From: Winkia neuii subsp. neuii DSM 8576
GTDB lineage: Bacteria > Actinomycetota > Actinomycetes > Actinomycetales > Actinomycetaceae
Direction: 5' to 3'
NCBI RefSeq assembly: GCF_000420405.1
Contig: NZ_ATUW01000005.1
Coordinates: 1 to 64,000, forward strand
DNA: 64,000 bases
Within the stretch, counting starts at the first letter, position 1; every line of letters begins with the position of its first letter. Positions 62,323 through 64,000 of the stretch are shown here, piece by piece. The translations under genes and the position numbers were made by a program. The notes under the pieces are model-generated. The model saw only the letters and a list, made by a program, of their open reading frames with translations. It was not told the origin of the DNA and ran no database searches.

Positions 62323-62754
62323 ATGGGTTTACCATTTGGCGATGAGGATCCTCAGTCAACTGCGATTTTCGGCTCTAAGCCGGCTGACGAAAAGATTGAG
62401 CGAGTCCCGCTTAGCGCTGCCGCACAGGCTGCTGTAGATGCGCTGCCCGAAGGTTCAGCCCTACTGGTTGTGCACCGTGGCCCAAACTCTGGTGCTAGGT
62501 TCTTGCTGGACCATTCCGATACCACTGCTGGTCGCTCCACGAAGTCCGACATCTTTCTAGACGATGTCACTGTCTCGCGTAAACATGCTGTGTTCACGTT
62601 AGAGGGGCAGGAGTGGGCAGTGCGCGATGCAGGTTCGCTGAATGGGACTTACGTAAATCGCGAACGCACTGACTTTGCAGTGCTAAACGCGGGGGACGAG
62701 GTGCAGATTGGCAAATATCGCATGACTTTCCATCCTTCTGGTGTTACTAAGTGA
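62323..62754 (+). CDS. garA: FHA-domain signalling protein GarA/OdhI
   Basis: This 143-residue protein has a phosphoacceptor-type N-terminus and a C-terminal FHA domain (about 55-143; TAGRSTKSDIFLDDVTVSRKHA, GSLNGTYVN, GDEVQIGKYRMTF). GarA/OdhI inhibits 2-oxoglutarate dehydrogenase until Ser/Thr kinases phosphorylate a Thr near the N-terminus; here the candidate is Thr13 in PQSTAIF, a variant of the ETTS motif. The PASTA kinase in this window is a possible upstream kinase, though PknB/PknG act in mycobacteria. AGGAAAAG precedes the ATG. The next gene overlaps by 4 bases. Confidence 0.9.
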   Translation: MGLPFGDEDPQSTAIFGSKPADEKIERVPLSAAAQAAVDALPEGSALLVVHRGPNSGARFLLDHSDTTAGRSTKSDIFLDDVTVSRKHAVFTLEGQEWAVRDAGSLNGTYVNRERTDFAVLNAGDEVQIGKYRMTFHPSGVTK

Positions 62755-63476
62755 GTGCTGTTAGGAAATCTAAGCCTGAACAAATTGAGCCGTGGCCGCG
62801 AGGAGTCGACCGTACCGTCTGCTTTTCTATCGGCCAGGTGGTGAGCAGGCTAAAGAAAGAGTTCCCTTCGCTCAGCGTTTCTAAAGTGCGTTTTTTGGAA
62901 GAGCAGAAAATCGTCTCCCCAACGCGCTCTGGATCGGGGTACCGAAAGTATTCAGAGGCCGACGTGGCACGGATCCGTTATTGTCTTACTGAGCAGCGCG
63001 ACAGGTACAAGCCCATCCGGGTGATTGCCGCCCAGCTAGCCAAAATGGATTCAGGATACGACATTGCTCCAGTGCCCGTTGCTCGCGTGATTTCAGATGG
63101 GGGCGAAGTAGTTGCGCCGGCTCGTGCCGACGGCACTCTTACTGTTGCAGAGCTTAGCTCCCTCACCGGTGTCGACTCCGATTCTCTGGAGGCCATGGTT
63201 TCGGCAGGACTCATAAACTTGCAATTGTGTGGCCGTTTCGACAAGTCGGCTTTAGACATAGTTCGCTCAGTAAAGGCTTTAAACGAGGCTGGTATTTCTA
63301 CGCGTAATTTGCGTTCTGTTCGAGTAGCAGCTGAACGAGCCTGCGAGCTTATCGACCACGTTGTAACGGACAAGGGGGAGGCCGGAGCTGAACAGGCGAT
63401 TGCTTTGTCGTCCCAGATGAGCACCCTATTGAAGCACCTGGTGTGCCGCGGCACGAACCAGTCCAGTTCGTACTAG
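62751..63476 (+). CDS. ftsR: MerR-family regulator FtsR
   Basis: This 241-residue protein has an N-terminal MerR winged helix-turn-helix (SIGQVVSRLKKEFPSLSVSKVRFLEEQKIVSPTRSGSGYRKYSEADVARIRYCL within 20-80) and a longer C-terminal region with a second helical part. FtsR of Corynebacterium (Rv1828 family) activates ftsZ and stands after garA/odhI, as here. The start is a GTG overlapping the garA stop (GTGA). In mycobacteria a bifunctional-nuclease gene lies between it and the next MerR gene; here only 138 bases do. Confidence 0.9.
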   Translation: MSAVRKSKPEQIEPWPRGVDRTVCFSIGQVVSRLKKEFPSLSVSKVRFLEEQKIVSPTRSGSGYRKYSEADVARIRYCLTEQRDRYKPIRVIAAQLAKMDSGYDIAPVPVARVISDGGEVVAPARADGTLTVAELSSLTGVDSDSLEAMVSAGLINLQLCGRFDKSALDIVRSVKALNEAGISTRNLRSVRVAAERACELIDHVVTDKGEAGAEQAIALSSQMSTLLKHLVCRGTNQSSSY

Positions 63477-63503
63477 ATTCCACCTCGCCATGCAACAAAA
63501 GGT

Positions 63504-63515
63504 AACTTTCAAGTT
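63504..63515. promoter_or_regulatory. Small dyad upstream of the second merR gene
   Basis: AACTT-TC-AAGTT is a perfect 5-bp dyad 111 bases before the start codon, upstream of the predicted promoter. It could be a MerR-type operator; it is short enough to be chance. Confidence 0.25.
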
Positions 63516-63541
63516 AAGGTTCAGACTTTGCGCGTGTGTCG

Positions 63542-63571
63542 TTGACCCGTGGTGCCGGGGGCAACTAATCT
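63542..63571 (+). promoter_or_regulatory. Predicted promoter of the second merR gene
   Basis: TTGACC (63542-63547) and TAATCT (63566-63571) are separated by 18 bases, a reasonable -35/-10 pair with a slightly long spacer. The GGAG at 63601 serves as ribosome binding site. Confidence 0.5.
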
Positions 63572-63614
63572 AGAGCTTGTTATCCCCTTATTATTCAGAA
63601 GGAGCCCTACGGCC

Positions 63615-64000
63615 ATGGTCGCATTCCCCGAACGTCGGCAACCACTGTTATTCAACGACGGCCTGCCCGAACTTGATCCCAACGCCGGCTACCGTGGCCC
63701 CACCGCCTGCAAGGCCGCAGGCATCACCTACAGGCAACTTGACTACTGGGCGCGCACAAAGCTCGTGGAACCATCCGTTAGGGGAGCGCGCGGTTCGGGC
63801 TCGCAACGCCTTTATTCGTTCCGCGACATTCTTGTATTAAAAGTTGTAAAGCGGCTGCTGGATACCGGCGTTTCGTTGCAACAAATTCGCCAGGCGATCG
63901 CTGCTCTAAAAGAGTGGGGCGTCGAGGACTTGGCTCAGATTACGCTTATGTCTGATGGGGCTTCGGTCTACGTGTGTACTAATGCCAACGAAGTAATAGA
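63615..64000 (+). CDS. MerR-family transcriptional regulator, 3' end outside window
   Basis: This reading frame runs open from the ATG at 63615 to the window edge (128 codons). The product has a helix-turn-helix with GYRGPTACKAAGITYRQLDYWART, GSQRLYSFRDILVLKVVKRLL and an LDTGVSLQQIRQAI helix, typical of the HspR/Rv1830 type of MerR protein. GGAG lies 10 bases before the ATG. Rv1830-like genes follow garA-ftsR in mycobacteria; their targets include cell-division and stress genes, not proven here. The C-terminal effector part is missing. Confidence 0.88.
   Translation, partial: MVAFPERRQPLLFNDGLPELDPNAGYRGPTACKAAGITYRQLDYWARTKLVEPSVRGARGSGSQRLYSFRDILVLKVVKRLLDTGVSLQQIRQAIAALKEWGVEDLAQITLMSDGASVYVCTNANEVI

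Overview
The window is ordinary chromosome from a moderate-GC actinobacterium. The gene neighbourhoods are typical of the phylum: an ANTAR response regulator, polA and rpsA; erpA with a glycerate kinase; trpD with a DnaQ/GIY-YIG protein; class II aroG, a PASTA kinase, an Rv2175c-like DNA-binding protein and a prenyl synthase; sigA through topoisomerase IV, SepH and the DUF4193/DUF3710/DUF3159 block to dxs, RNase D and DUF3000; and garA-ftsR-merR. A Streptomyces-type parE/parC pair near sigA, a pyrophosphate-type phosphofructokinase, LAxTG-like cell-wall sorting signals and base composition near 50-55% GC (estimated by eye) suggest the Actinomycetaceae (Varibaculum/Mobiluncus/Actinomyces-like). 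That placement is inference, not a database result.

Layout. 1-1.0 kb: an incomplete Cys-Cys-repeat lipoprotein, a long AT-rich gap and a tRNA-Leu(CAA) with a short variable loop. 1.0-6.4 kb: pdtaR-like regulator, thioesterase, polA, rpsA. 6.4-11.3 kb: a tandem pair of secreted, wall-anchored subtilases, the main accessory feature. 11.4-20 kb: HAD phosphatase, SpoU methyltransferase, an unknown protein, pyrD, DUF3043, then a run of M20 peptidase, glycerate kinase, ErpA and FKBP lipoprotein facing sodA. 20-31 kb: pseudo-receiver and trpD, DnaQ/GIY-YIG nuclease, plsC, pfp, aroG, PASTA kinase with its probable DNA-binding substrate, and a prenyl synthase. 31-41 kb: sigA, parE, two double-GNAT proteins, parC, a phosphodiesterase and SepH. 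41-48 kb: DUF4193, DUF3710, OB-fold, DUF3159, two TrkA subunits, an APC transporter and a TRAM methyltransferase. 48-64 kb: aconitase, S9 peptidase with a ClC exchanger, dxs, RNase D, DUF3000, cation/proton antiporter, PepN, GarA, FtsR and an incomplete second MerR protein.

The genes serve DNA replication and repair (polA, topoisomerase IV, nucleases), transcription (sigA, MerR proteins), translation (rpsA, tRNA, methyltransferases), central and isoprenoid metabolism (pfp, acnA, aroG, trpD, pyrD, dxs, prenyl synthase), cell division and Ser/Thr kinase signalling (SepH, FtsR, PASTA kinase, GarA), and ion homeostasis.

Two genome-wide habits stand out. Many genes have a TANNNT-like -10 hexamer ending 6-7 bases before the start codon with little or no Shine-Dalgarno sequence, which predicts leaderless mRNAs. 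Convergent genes either overlap at their 3' ends or share a long symmetrical hairpin. I saw no CRISPR array, insertion sequence, prophage or restriction system.
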